Positions 49,248 to 58,637 of a stretch of DNA of 64,000 bases are shown piece by piece. How positions within the stretch are numbered: position 1 is the stretch's first letter; each line of letters begins with the position of its first letter. The translations under genes were made by a program, and so were the position numbers. Origin of the DNA: Streptomyces sp. NBC_01341 (GTDB taxonomy: Bacteria > Actinomycetota > Actinomycetes > Streptomycetales > Streptomycetaceae); the NCBI RefSeq assembly GCF_035946055.1, contig NZ_CP108364.1, positions 6,014,001 to 6,078,000 on the forward strand. Direction: 5' to 3'. The notes beneath the pieces are model-generated. The model worked only from the letters and a program-made list of their open reading frames with translations, ran no database searches and was not told the origin of the DNA.

Positions 49248-50276
49248 ATGGTGGTACGCGTGGCAGTGGCAGGGGCGAGCGGATACGCCGGCGGTGAACT
49301 GCTCCGTCTGCTCCTCACCCACCCGCAGGTCGAGATCGGGGCCCTCACCGGTCACTCCAACGCGGGAGAGCGTCTTGGCGCGCTGCAACCGCACCTGAGG
49401 CCGCTCGCGGACCGGGTGCTGGCGCCGACCACGGCCGAGGCCCTCGCCGGACACGATGTCGTCTTCCTGGCCCTGCCGCACGGGCAGTCCGCCGCCGTCG
49501 CCGAGCAACTCGGCGACGAGGTGCTCGTCGTCGACATGGGCGCCGACTTCCGGCTGAAGGACCCGGCCGACTGGGAGAAGTTCTACGGTTCGCCCCACGC
49601 GGGCACCTGGCCCTACGGCCTGCCCGAACTCCCCGGCGCCCGCACCGCGCTGGAGGGGGTCAAGCGGATCGCCGTGCCCGGCTGCTACCCCACCGCGGTG
49701 TCCCTCGCGCTCTTCCCGGCCTACGCGGCCGGCCTCGCCGAGCCGGAGGCCGTCGTGGTCGCCGCGTCCGGTACCTCCGGTGCGGGCAAGGCGGCCAAGC
49801 CGCACCTGCTCGGCTCCGAGGTCATGGGCAACATGACTCCGTACGGCGTCGGCGGGGTCCACCGGCACACACCCGAGATGATCCAGAACCTCGGGGCGGC
49901 GGCCGGCGAGCCCGTGTCCGTCTCCTTCACCCCGACCCTCGCGCCCATGCCCCGCGGCATCCTCGCCACGTGCAGCGCGAAGGCGAAGCCCGGCGTGAGT
50001 GCCGAGTCGCTCCGCGCGGTCTACGAGAAGGCCTTCGCCGACGAGCCGTTCGTCGACCTGCTGCCCGAGGGCCAGTGGCCGTCCACCGCCGCTGTGTACG
50101 GTTCGAACGCTGTTCAGATCCAGGTCGCCCACGACGGGGCGGCCGGCCGGATCATCGTGATCAGCGCCATCGACAACCTGGCGAAGGGCACGGCCGGGGG
50201 CGCCCTGCAGAGCATGAACATCGCCCTCGGGATTCCTGAGGACACAGGCCTTTCCACGATCGGAGTCGCACCGTGA
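49248..50276 (+). CDS. argC: N-acetyl-gamma-glutamyl-phosphate reductase
   Basis: The 342-residue NADPH-dependent reductase has an N-terminal Rossmann GASGYAGGELLRLL and the catalytic Cys in VPGCYPTAVSLAL, with GTSGAGKAAKP. It makes N-acetylglutamate semialdehyde in arginine synthesis. ATG 49248 with GAGGAGG 8 nt upstream. First gene of argCJBDR; its stop overlaps argJ by 4 bp. Confidence 0.97.
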   Translation: MVVRVAVAGASGYAGGELLRLLLTHPQVEIGALTGHSNAGERLGALQPHLRPLADRVLAPTTAEALAGHDVVFLALPHGQSAAVAEQLGDEVLVVDMGADFRLKDPADWEKFYGSPHAGTWPYGLPELPGARTALEGVKRIAVPGCYPTAVSLALFPAYAAGLAEPEAVVVAASGTSGAGKAAKPHLLGSEVMGNMTPYGVGGVHRHTPEMIQNLGAAAGEPVSVSFTPTLAPMPRGILATCSAKAKPGVSAESLRAVYEKAFADEPFVDLLPEGQWPSTAAVYGSNAVQIQVAHDGAAGRIIVISAIDNLAKGTAGGALQSMNIALGIPEDTGLSTIGVAP

Positions 50277-51427
50277 GCGTCACGGCAGCACAGGGGTTCT
50301 CGGCGGCGGGTATCGCCGCCGGAATCAAGGAGAGCGGACACCCCGACCTGGCCCTCGTGGTCAACAACGGGCCCCGCCGCGCCGCCGCGGGCGTCTTCAC
50401 CTCCAACCGTGTCAAAGCGGCTCCGGTCCTCTGGTCGGAACAGGTGGTCAAAGGCGGCGAGGTGACCGCGGTCGTCCTCAACTCCGGCGGAGCCAACGCC
50501 TGTACGGGCCCGCAGGGCTTCCAGGACACCCACGCCACCGCCGAGAAGGCCGCCGAAGTACTCCCCGGGCACAGTGCGGGTGAGATCGCGGTCGCCTCGA
50601 CCGGGCTGATCGGTCTGCTCCTCCCCATGGACAAGCTCCTGCCCGGCCTGGAGAAGGCCGCGGAGGCGCTGAGCGAACACGGCGGCGAGAAGGCCGCCAT
50701 CGCGATCAAGACCACGGACACGGTCCACAAGACCGCCGTCGCGGGCGGCGACGGCTGGACGGTCGGCGGCATGGCCAAGGGTGCGGGCATGCTGGCCCCC
50801 GGCCTCGCCACCATGCTGGTCGTCCTCACCACCGACGCCGACGTCGAGGCACCGGCGCTGGACACCGCACTGCGCTCCGCCACCCGCACCACCTTCGACC
50901 GGGTCGACTCCGACGGGTGCATGTCGACCAACGACACCGTGCTGCTGCTCGCCTCGGGGGCGAGCGGCGTCACCCCCGCGCGGGCCGAGTTCGACGAGGC
51001 CGTCCGGAGTGTCTGCGCCGATCTGGCCCGGCAGTTGATCGGTGACGCCGAGGGGGCGTCCAAGGACATCCGTATCGAGGTGGTCAACGCGGCCACCGAG
51101 GACGACGCCGTCGAGGTCGGGCGGACCATCGCCCGCAACAACCTCCTCAAGTGCGCCATCCACGGCGAGGACCCCAACTGGGGCCGTGTCCTGTCGGCGA
51201 TCGGTACCACGAGGGCCGCCTTCGAGCCGGACCGGCTGAACGTCGCCATCAACGACGTCTGGGTGTGCAAGAACGGGGGTGTCGGCGCGGACCGTGACCT
51301 CGTCGACATGCGCTACCGGGAGGTCAGGATCACCGCGGACCTCGCGGCAGGCGACGAGTCGGCCGTGATCTGGGCCAACGACCTCACCGCCGAGTACGTC
51401 CACGAGAACAGCGCGTACAGCTCATGA
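50273..51427 (+). CDS. argJ: Glutamate N-acetyltransferase (ornithine acetyltransferase, bifunctional type)
   Basis: The 384-residue ArgJ has the autocleavage motif KGAGMLAPGLATML, where the Thr after LA becomes the nucleophile, and a C-terminal domain ending in SAVIWANDLTAEYVHENSAYS. It recycles the acetyl group between N-acetylornithine and glutamate, giving the cyclic pathway. Overlaps argC and argB by 4 bp each. Confidence 0.97.
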   Translation: MSVTAAQGFSAAGIAAGIKESGHPDLALVVNNGPRRAAAGVFTSNRVKAAPVLWSEQVVKGGEVTAVVLNSGGANACTGPQGFQDTHATAEKAAEVLPGHSAGEIAVASTGLIGLLLPMDKLLPGLEKAAEALSEHGGEKAAIAIKTTDTVHKTAVAGGDGWTVGGMAKGAGMLAPGLATMLVVLTTDADVEAPALDTALRSATRTTFDRVDSDGCMSTNDTVLLLASGASGVTPARAEFDEAVRSVCADLARQLIGDAEGASKDIRIEVVNAATEDDAVEVGRTIARNNLLKCAIHGEDPNWGRVLSAIGTTRAAFEPDRLNVAINDVWVCKNGGVGADRDLVDMRYREVRITADLAAGDESAVIWANDLTAEYVHENSAYSS

Positions 51428-52350
51428 GCGCCGCGAGGAAGCACACCGCGCTGCCCAAGGCCCAGATCCTCATCGAGGCGCTGCCCTGGCTCACCCGGCA
51501 CAACGGCCGGACGATCGTCATCAAGTTCGGCGGGAACGCCATGATCGACGAGGAGCTGAAGGCCGCCTTCGCCCAGGACGTCGTCTTCCTGCGGCACGCC
51601 GGCCTCAAGCCGGTCGTCGTGCACGGCGGCGGCCCGCAGATCAACGCCCAGCTCGACCGGCACGGCCTGGTCAGCGAGTTCAAGGCCGGGCTCCGCGTCA
51701 CGACGCCGGAGGCCATGGACGTCGTGCGCATGGTGCTGGCCGGGCAGGTCCAGCGTGAGCTCGTCGGCCTGCTCAACCAGCACGGACCGCTGGCCGTCGG
51801 CATGACCGGCGAGGACGCCCACACGATCACCGCCACCCAGCACCGCCCGGTGATCGACGGCGAGGCCGTGGACATCGGCCGGGTCGGCGAGATCACCGCC
51901 GTCGACACCGGGGCCATCCAGGCGCTGCTGGACGACGGCCGGATCCCGGTCATCTCCTCCATCGCCCGGTCCGCCGAGGACAACCACGTCTACAACGTCA
52001 ACGCCGACACCGCCGCCGCCGCGCTCGCCGCCGCGCTCGGTGCCGAGACGCTGATGGTCCTCACGGACGTCGAGGGCCTCTACGAGGACTGGCCCCACAG
52101 CGACGACGTGATCAGCCGTCTCACCGCCACCGAACTGGAGAAGCTGCTTCCCACCCTCTCCAGCGGCATGGTGCCCAAGATGCAGGGCTGCCTGCACGCC
52201 GTACGCAACGGTGTCGAGACCGCTCGTGTCCTCGACGGCCGGGTCCACCACTCGATCCTGCTGGAGATCTTCACCGACGAGGGGATCGGCACGATGGTCG
52301 TGCCCGACGCGGCCCCCGGAGCACAGCCCGACCCTGAGGGGGAGTCATGA
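51424..52350 (+). CDS. argB: Acetylglutamate kinase
   Basis: The 308-residue amino acid kinase has the phosphate-binding IVIKFGGNAM and VVHGGGPQIN, and VLTDVEGLYEDWP plus LSSGMVPKMQGC at the acceptor side. It phosphorylates N-acetylglutamate, the usual site of arginine feedback inhibition. Overlaps argJ and argD by 4 bp. Confidence 0.97.
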   Translation: MSAARKHTALPKAQILIEALPWLTRHNGRTIVIKFGGNAMIDEELKAAFAQDVVFLRHAGLKPVVVHGGGPQINAQLDRHGLVSEFKAGLRVTTPEAMDVVRMVLAGQVQRELVGLLNQHGPLAVGMTGEDAHTITATQHRPVIDGEAVDIGRVGEITAVDTGAIQALLDDGRIPVISSIARSAEDNHVYNVNADTAAAALAAALGAETLMVLTDVEGLYEDWPHSDDVISRLTATELEKLLPTLSSGMVPKMQGCLHAVRNGVETARVLDGRVHHSILLEIFTDEGIGTMVVPDAAPGAQPDPEGES

Positions 52351-53543
52351 GCAACGAGGAGTTCGCGCGGCGCTGGCAGGGCGCGCTGATGGACAACTAC
52401 GGCACTCCGCAACTGCCCCTGGTGCGCGGCGAGGGCGCCCGGGTGTGGGACGCGGAAGGCGCGGAATACCTCGACTTCGTCGGCGGGATCGCGGTCAACG
52501 CGCTCGGGCACGCCCATCCCGCGGTGGTCGAGGCCGTCTCCACCCAGATCGCCACCCTCGGGCACGTCTCCAACCTGTACACCGCCGAGCCGCCGATCGC
52601 GCTCGCCGAGCGGCTGCTGCAGCTCTTCGGCCGTACCGGCAGGGTCTTCTTCAGCAACTCCGGCGCCGAGGCCAACGAGGCGGCCTTCAAGATCGGCCGG
52701 CTGACCGGGCGTCCGCACATGGTCGCCACCGGTGGAGGCTTCCACGGCCGGACCATGGGCAGCCTCGCCCTGACCGGCCAGCCGGCGAAGCGCGAGCCGT
52801 TCCTGCCGCTGCCCGGTGACGTCACCCACGTGCCGTACGGCGACGCCGAAGCCCTCCGGGCCGCGGTCACGGCCGACACCGCACTGCTGATCATCGAGCC
52901 GATGCAGGGCGAGAACGGTGTCGTCGTACCGCCCAAGGGCTATCTGGAGGCGGCCAGGGAGATCACCCGGGCCACCGGCACCCTGCTCGTCCTGGACGAG
53001 GTGCAGACCGGCATCGGCCGGTGCGGCCACTGGTTCGAGCACCAGGCGCACCAGGGTGTCGAACCCGACGTGGTCACCCTCGCCAAGGGGCTCGGCGGCG
53101 GGCTGCCGATCGGCGCCACCGTCGCGTTCGGCGCCGCGGCCGATCTCCTGAAACCCGGTCAGCACGGCACGACGTTCGGTGGCAACCCGGTCGCATGCGC
53201 AGCCGGTCTCGCGGTCCTGGACACCCTCGCGGCGGACGGGACCCTCGACCAGGTCAAGCGGCTCGGCGAGCGGATCCGGGACGGCGTGGAGGGCCTCGCC
53301 CATCCGCTGGTCTCCCACGTCCGGGGCTCCGGGCTGCTGCTGGGTATCGTGCTCACCGGGCCCCTCGCACCGAAGGTGCAGCAGGCGGCTCAGGGAGCCG
53401 GACTCCTGGTGAACGCGCCCGCCCCCGACGTCGTGCGGCTCATGCCGCCGCTGATCATCGGTGACGCGGAGGTGGACGCGTTCCTGCGGATTCTGCCGGG
53501 AGCCCTCGACGCGGCTTACGGGGACGGACGATCCGGAGAATGA
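52347..53543 (+). CDS. argD: Acetylornithine aminotransferase
   Basis: The 398-residue class III PLP aminotransferase has GRVFFSNSGAEANEAAFKIGR, VLDEVQTGIGRCG (Asp at the PLP nitrogen) and the Schiff-base Lys in TLAKGLGGGLPIGA. It converts N-acetylglutamate semialdehyde to N-acetylornithine, and in many bacteria also acts in lysine synthesis. ATGA overlap with argB. Confidence 0.97.
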   Translation: MSNEEFARRWQGALMDNYGTPQLPLVRGEGARVWDAEGAEYLDFVGGIAVNALGHAHPAVVEAVSTQIATLGHVSNLYTAEPPIALAERLLQLFGRTGRVFFSNSGAEANEAAFKIGRLTGRPHMVATGGGFHGRTMGSLALTGQPAKREPFLPLPGDVTHVPYGDAEALRAAVTADTALLIIEPMQGENGVVVPPKGYLEAAREITRATGTLLVLDEVQTGIGRCGHWFEHQAHQGVEPDVVTLAKGLGGGLPIGATVAFGAAADLLKPGQHGTTFGGNPVACAAGLAVLDTLAADGTLDQVKRLGERIRDGVEGLAHPLVSHVRGSGLLLGIVLTGPLAPKVQQAAQGAGLLVNAPAPDVVRLMPPLIIGDAEVDAFLRILPGALDAAYGDGRSGE

Positions 53544-53553
53544 GGCGACGACG

Positions 53554-54090
53554 ATGACCGAGGCGCAGGACACCGACCACGGCGGGCCGTCGGTGCCGCA
53601 GACGCGCACCGCACGCCACCGCAGGATCGTGGACATCCTCAACCGGCAGCCGGTGCGTTCCCAGAGTCAGCTGGCGCGGCTGCTGTCGGACGACGGGCTG
53701 AGCGTCACGCAGGCGACGCTCTCGCGGGACCTGGACGAGCTCGGCGCGGTGAAGATCCGCAACACCGGTGGTGAGCTGATCTACGCGGTTCCGAGCGAGG
53801 GCGGGTTCCGTACCCCGCAGGCGCCGCTCGGCGGGTCCGCCAAGGAGGAGAGGATGCGCAGGCTCTCCGCCGAGCTGCTGATCTCCGCGGAGGCGTCGGC
53901 CAATCTGGTGGTGCTGCGTACGCCTCCGGGCGCCGCCCAGTTCCTCGCCTCGGCCATCGACCAGGCCGAACTCCGGGCGATCCTCGGCACGATCGCGGGG
54001 GACGACACCCTGATGCTGATCAGCCGCGACCCGAACGGCGGCCAGGCACTGGCGGACCACCTTCTGAGGCTTGCCCAGAACGACCGCTGA
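53554..54090 (+). CDS. argR: Arginine repressor
   Basis: The 178-residue ArgR has an N-terminal winged helix (SQSQLARLLSDDGLSVTQATLSRDLDELGAVK) and a C-terminal arginine-binding hexamerisation domain (GAAQFLASAIDQAEL ... GTIAGDDTLMLI). It binds ARG boxes, including those upstream of argC and argH in this window. ATG 53554, 10 nt after argD. Confidence 0.97.
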   Translation: MTEAQDTDHGGPSVPQTRTARHRRIVDILNRQPVRSQSQLARLLSDDGLSVTQATLSRDLDELGAVKIRNTGGELIYAVPSEGGFRTPQAPLGGSAKEERMRRLSAELLISAEASANLVVLRTPPGAAQFLASAIDQAELRAILGTIAGDDTLMLISRDPNGGQALADHLLRLAQNDR

Positions 54091-54097
54091 GGGGCCG

Positions 54098-54799
54098 TCA
54101 GTAGCGGGTGACCGCAGTGGGTCCGGAGACCGTTCCGACCGCGATGTGCGGTCGGCGGGCCGGATCGGCCCAGGCCAGGATCCGGTCCATGGCGGCCGCC
54201 GGCACGGAGACGCAGCCGGCGGTCGCGCCCTTCCCGTCGACGTGGAGGAAGATCCCGGCACCCCTGCCGCGCACCGGCCGGTGGTAGTTGAAGCCGATGA
54301 CGAGCGCGTGGGCGTACTGCGTGGAGTAGGCCACCAGGTGTTCGGACTCCTCCGCCCTGCAGTCGGCGGGCAGCGGCCGGACCCACCGGTTGTAGGCACT
54401 GGACTCGTCGTCCTGGCACCACCAGGCGCGGTCGTCGGCCAGGCGGTACGGATAGCGGGTCCCTGCCAGGGGTGCCTCGGTCCCGAACGCGTAGGGCAGG
54501 TCGTAGAGCCCGGTCGGTGTGGTGTTCGTGCCCTGGATCCGCGTGGTCCCCTCGGTCAGGCCGCTGGCTCCGAAGCGCGCGGGCGCCGAACCCGCCTCCG
54601 TCCACCCCTCCGGAAGCCGGTCCCACCAGGTGACGGTGCCCGTGGTGGACCCGGTGCCGGGGGCCTCGGCGGTGATCAGCTGGGTGCCGCCACCGGTGTC
54701 GGCCATCCGCTCGGGCAGGGGGGCGGGCCCGGCCGGGCCCGCCCCGACCGAACCGGAGAGTGCCAGCAGGACCGATCCGGTCACCAGGAATCCGCGCAT
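54098..54799 (-). CDS. Exported L,D-transpeptidase-fold (YkuD) protein
   Basis: The 233-residue protein has a signal peptide (GFLVTGSVLLALSGSVGAG) and a YkuD active-site motif, HVDGKGATAGCVSVP, with the catalytic Cys in GCVSV and upstream His. Many such proteins cross-link peptidoglycan; this one lacks a recognised substrate domain, so its target is unclear. It ends 7 bp from argR on the opposite strand. Confidence 0.87.
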   Translation of the reverse strand: MRGFLVTGSVLLALSGSVGAGPAGPAPLPERMADTGGGTQLITAEAPGTGSTTGTVTWWDRLPEGWTEAGSAPARFGASGLTEGTTRIQGTNTTPTGLYDLPYAFGTEAPLAGTRYPYRLADDRAWWCQDDESSAYNRWVRPLPADCRAEESEHLVAYSTQYAHALVIGFNYHRPVRGRGAGIFLHVDGKGATAGCVSVPAAAMDRILAWADPARRPHIAVGTVSGPTAVTRY

Positions 54800-54863
54800 G
54801 CCCCGGACCGTACGGGGCGCGAGGGGAGGTCCCCACCGCGCTTGCTCCGTACGGCCCAGCAGC

Positions 54864-55463
54864 TCACCCCGCGGCTGGGGACGGCAGCACGGGCAACGGC
54901 AACGGGAGCCCCGGCAGACCGTCGATGCTGGTGGCGATGTCCGCCTTGCTCTCGAAGTAGCGGCTCAGGCTCTCGTCGTCCTCCCGCGCGAAGCGGCCGG
55001 AGTGCAGGGGGCGGTCCTCGTCGTACGACATGAAGGGCACCGCGTAGCCGCACGTGTCCCGGATCAGGTCGGCCGTCACCACGATGACCGCGCGGAGTCC
55101 GTGCTGTGTGTGGTCCACGGTGGGGAAGTGGCCGAGCAGTGCGGGGAACCGGGGGTCGTCGCGGAAGACCGGCTCGCCGCGGCCGTGCACACGGACGATG
55201 TTCGGGGGCCCCTGGAACGCGCACCACATCAGGGTGATGCGCCCGTTCTCGCGCAGGTGGGCGATGGTCTCGGCGTTGCTCCCCGCGAAGTCGAGGTAGG
55301 CCACGGTCCGTTCGTCGACCACGGCGAAGGACCCGCTCATGCCCTTGGGGGAGAGGTTGACCGTGCCCTCCTCGCCCAGGGGCGCCGTCGCGGTGAAGAA
55401 CATGTGCTGTTCCTCGATGAAGGTTCTCAGACGTCCGTCGATGCGTTCGTGTGTCTTTCCCAT
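54864..55463 (-). CDS. Pyridoxamine 5'-phosphate oxidase-family (FMN/F420-binding) protein
   Basis: The 199-residue split-barrel flavin-binding protein has FFTATAPLGEEGTVNLSPKG ... RTVAYLDFAGSNAETIAHLRENGRITLMW. These proteins carry FMN, F420 or PLP-related oxidase activity. ATG 55463; the longer frame to 55964 is not homologous. Substrate unknown. Confidence 0.88.
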   Translation of the reverse strand: MGKTHERIDGRLRTFIEEQHMFFTATAPLGEEGTVNLSPKGMSGSFAVVDERTVAYLDFAGSNAETIAHLRENGRITLMWCAFQGPPNIVRVHGRGEPVFRDDPRFPALLGHFPTVDHTQHGLRAVIVVTADLIRDTCGYAVPFMSYDEDRPLHSGRFAREDDESLSRYFESKADIATSIDGLPGLPLPLPVLPSPAAG

Positions 55464-55504
55464 GATCGGATTATCCCGCGCGGCGAGGATCCCGACCGGT
55501 GATT

Positions 55505-56908
55505 TCACCTGGTGGAATCCGCCGGTGGCAGCGGCTCGTAGCGGGCGCGCTGCGCCTCGTGGGCAACCTCGGGATCGTCGTCGTCCTCCAGCGCCGCCAG
55601 CACGCGCTTGCGCAGCGCGAGACTGTGGGCGCAGAGCAGCCGCAGTCCCGCACGCCGCACGTGCCGGAGGCGCCCGGGAGCCACCAGGGAGGCCAGCCAC
55701 TCCTCCGGGACGAGCAGCACGTACGGGACGAGCGCTTTGCGGGCGGTGCGCACCACCGGGGGGTGCGGATCCTCCATGGCCGACATCAGCTCGTCGGGGG
55801 AGACAGCGTCCAGCATCCGCAGCGAAGCGAGTGCCGCGGCGCGCACCCGGCCCTCGGGGTGGACCGTCAACGGCCTCAGGAGCGCAGGCGCGTCCGGCAC
55901 CGCCGACTCGGCCAGACCGAAGAGCGCGCCAGGGCGCGGGCCCGTGCCGGCGGTGTCCGCGCACAGCTCGCGGTAGCGCGCACCGGGGTCCTCGCCCTCC
56001 AGGCGCAGGACGAGGCGCGCGGCCGAACGCACGACGGCGGACGGGTCGGCCAGGTGGGCGCCCGCCTCACGGCCGCGGCCCGCGCGGTGCAGCGCCGTCA
56101 CAGCCGAGGAGCGCGTCACCGCGGAGGACGCTCCGAGCAGCGGATCGAGCAGTCGTTCGGGATCGCCGGTGGTCACGCGGGCCAGCAGCGCACCGGTGCA
56201 CAGGTGCCGTACGGCACGGTCCTGAGCGGTGAGTGCCGACTCCGTCAGTGCGCCGGGGCCGGGGGAGCCGTGTTCGAGGCTGAACCGCACCCCGAGGAGC
56301 CGGACCGCGGGGTGCGGACTCGCGCCGACGCGGGCCGCGACGCCGGCCGGCAGAGGGCCCGTGGCGGCCAGGAGCCGTTCCGCTGCCCACGCCCCGTGCG
56401 GGCGCAGGGTCATGCGCAGGGCGATGGGGACGAGGCCGGGGGCGGCGTCCCCTTCCAGCACCCCGGCCAGCATGCGGCGGGCGCGTTCCCGCACCTCGCG
56501 GCGGCTGTCGGCGCAGCGGACGACGACCAGCGGCAGCAGAGCCGGCCGCCCGGGGGTGAACGCCAGCGCGGCCTCGCGGGCCTGCCACCGGTGGTGGCAC
56601 AGCACGAGGGCCGTCTCGGCCTCGGTGGGCGGGAAGCGGGACCAGGTGACGTCGTGCGCCTCCTCGTCCCAGCGCGGCGCGGCGGCCCAGTCGACGCAAC
56701 CGCTCCCGTCCCGGCGCCCCTCCCGGACCAGGTCCGCCGTGGGGCGGATCCCGTCCCGGCGCGCGGTCGCCGCCGCCGTGCGCCTGTCGAGCCCGGCCCA
56801 CGCCTCGGGGTCGGCCGCGTCCAGCGCTGCGGCCAGGGGCTTGCCCAGCAGAAGACGGTCCTGCGGGGGGAGGAGCAGGGTGGGGGACAAGGGGATCAGG
56901 TGCCGCAT
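55505..56908 (-). CDS. HEAT-repeat protein
   Basis: The 467-residue protein has many HEAT-like helical pairs (GVAARVGASPHPAVRLLGVRF, DPSAVVRSAARLVLRLE, HPEGRVRAAALASLRMLDA, DPHPPVVRTARKALVPYV), a scaffold for protein binding. The N-terminal part lacks clear repeats. No signal peptide. Function unknown; the start at ATG 56908 is reasonable. Confidence 0.8.
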   Translation of the reverse strand: MRHLIPLSPTLLLPPQDRLLLGKPLAAALDAADPEAWAGLDRRTAAATARRDGIRPTADLVREGRRDGSGCVDWAAAPRWDEEAHDVTWSRFPPTEAETALVLCHHRWQAREAALAFTPGRPALLPLVVVRCADSRREVRERARRMLAGVLEGDAAPGLVPIALRMTLRPHGAWAAERLLAATGPLPAGVAARVGASPHPAVRLLGVRFSLEHGSPGPGALTESALTAQDRAVRHLCTGALLARVTTGDPERLLDPLLGASSAVTRSSAVTALHRAGRGREAGAHLADPSAVVRSAARLVLRLEGEDPGARYRELCADTAGTGPRPGALFGLAESAVPDAPALLRPLTVHPEGRVRAAALASLRMLDAVSPDELMSAMEDPHPPVVRTARKALVPYVLLVPEEWLASLVAPGRLRHVRRAGLRLLCAHSLALRKRVLAALEDDDDPEVAHEAQRARYEPLPPADSTR

Positions 56909-56951
56909 GGGTGCAGCCTAGAACCGGCCGTACCCCACCGCACCAGCCTCT

Positions 56952-56989
56952 TTGACAAAACATACGGACCACTGCATAGTTATACCAAT
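56952..56989 (+). promoter_or_regulatory. argH promoter and ARG box
   Basis: TTGACA (56952-56957), 17 nt, and CATAGT (56975-56980) form a promoter; CTGCATAGTTATACCAAT (56972-56989) resembles the argC ARG boxes and overlaps the -10. The leader to the argH GTG is about 150 nt with nothing else recognised. Confidence 0.75.
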
Positions 56990-57140
56990 CAGTGATCGTG
57001 ACGACCCCGGCCGTCCTCGAAGCCCGCGGCGAGCGCGGCCTGGCCGATCCACCGCTTCACCGTCAGCCTCCCCCTCGCCCGTGGGCGGCGGACGGGTCGC
57101 AGTTCCCCCTCGCACCCCCTTGCACTCCGAGGAGCACGCA

Positions 57141-58574
57141 GTGAGCAACGGCACCGGCAACAGCGACGTACGCCTGTGGGGCGGCCGTTTCGCCGACGGT
57201 CCGGCCGAGGCGCTGGCCAAGCTGTCCGCCTCCGTCCACTTCGACTGGCGGCTCGCGCCGTACGACATCGCCGGATCCCGTGCCCACGCGCGCGTGCTCA
57301 ACAAGGCGGGCCTTCTCACCCAGGACGAGCTGACCCGCATGATCGCCGGACTCGACGCGCTCGAAGCAGCCGTCGCCGACGGATCGTTCACCGGCACCAT
57401 CGCCGACGAGGACGTCCACACCGCACTGGAGCGCGGGCTCCTGGAACGTCTCGGCCCGGACCTCGGCGGCAAGCTGCGCGCCGGCCGGTCCCGCAACGAC
57501 CAGGTGGCCACGCTCTTCCGGATGTACCTCCGCGATCACGCCCGGATCATCGGCGGCCTGATCGCCGAGCTCCAGGACGCGCTCGTGGGTCTGGCCGAGG
57601 CGCATCCTGACGTGGCCATGCCGGGCCGCACCCACCTTCAGCACGCCCAGCCCGTCCTCTTCGCCCACCACATGCTGGCCCATGTGCAGCCCCTGATCCG
57701 GGACGCCGAGCGGCTGCGGCAGTGGGACGAGCGGACCGCCGTGTCCCCGTACGGTTCCGGTGCGCTCGCCGGGTCGTCGCTCGGGCTCGACCCGGAGGCC
57801 GTCGCGGCCGATCTCGGCTTCGAGCACGGCTCCGTGGCCAACTCCATCGACGGCACCGCGTCCCGGGACTTCGTCGCGGAGTTCGCGTTCATCACCGCGA
57901 TGATCGGCGTCAACCTCTCCCGGATCGCGGAGGAGATCATCATCTGGAACACGAAGGAGTTCTCCTTCGTCACCCTCCACGACGCCTTCTCCACCGGCTC
58001 CTCGATCATGCCGCAGAAGAAGAACCCGGACATCGCCGAACTGGCCCGGGGCAAGTCCGGCCGGCTCATCGGCAACCTGACCGGCCTCATGGCCACGCTC
58101 AAGGCCCTCCCGCTCGCGTACAACCGCGACCTCCAGGAGGACAAGGAGCCGGTCTTCGACTCCTGCGACCAGCTGGAGGTCCTGCTCCCCGCCTTCACCG
58201 GGATGATGGCCACGCTCACGGTCAACCGGGAGCGCATGGAGGAACTGGCCCCGGCCGGCTTCTCGCTCGCCACGGACATCGCCGAGTGGCTCGTGAAGCA
58301 GGGAGTCCCCTTCCGTGTGGCGCACGAGGTCGCCGGAGAGTGCGTCAAGGAGTGCGAGCACCACGGCATCGAGCTCGACGAGCTGACGGACGAGCAGTTC
58401 GCGAAGATCTCCGAGCACCTCACGCCCGAGGTGCGCACGGTCCTCGACGTGCCCGGCGCACTCGCCTCCAGGGACGGCCGCGGCGGAACCGCACCCTCGG
58501 CCGTCGCCGTCCAGCTGGCCGAGGTGAAGGCCGACCTGGTGACGCAGCACGCCTGGGCGACCGCGCGCGGATGA
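57141..58574 (+). CDS. argH: Argininosuccinate lyase
   Basis: The 477-residue fumarase/aspartase-superfamily lyase has RLWGGRF near the N-terminus, GRSRNDQVATLFRMY, GRTHLQHAQP (catalytic His) and the signature GSSIMPQKKNPD. It releases arginine and fumarate. GTG 57141 with GAGGAG upstream. Its own ARG box places it in the arginine regulon away from argCJBDR; argG is not in this window. Confidence 0.97.
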   Translation: MSNGTGNSDVRLWGGRFADGPAEALAKLSASVHFDWRLAPYDIAGSRAHARVLNKAGLLTQDELTRMIAGLDALEAAVADGSFTGTIADEDVHTALERGLLERLGPDLGGKLRAGRSRNDQVATLFRMYLRDHARIIGGLIAELQDALVGLAEAHPDVAMPGRTHLQHAQPVLFAHHMLAHVQPLIRDAERLRQWDERTAVSPYGSGALAGSSLGLDPEAVAADLGFEHGSVANSIDGTASRDFVAEFAFITAMIGVNLSRIAEEIIIWNTKEFSFVTLHDAFSTGSSIMPQKKNPDIAELARGKSGRLIGNLTGLMATLKALPLAYNRDLQEDKEPVFDSCDQLEVLLPAFTGMMATLTVNRERMEELAPAGFSLATDIAEWLVKQGVPFRVAHEVAGECVKECEHHGIELDELTDEQFAKISEHLTPEVRTVLDVPGALASRDGRGGTAPSAVAVQLAEVKADLVTQHAWATARG

Positions 58575-58637
58575 TTGGCAGGCATCGCGGGCTACGTTGA
58601 CGGGAAGGCGTTCGGAACCGACCCAGAGGAGCCCGCG

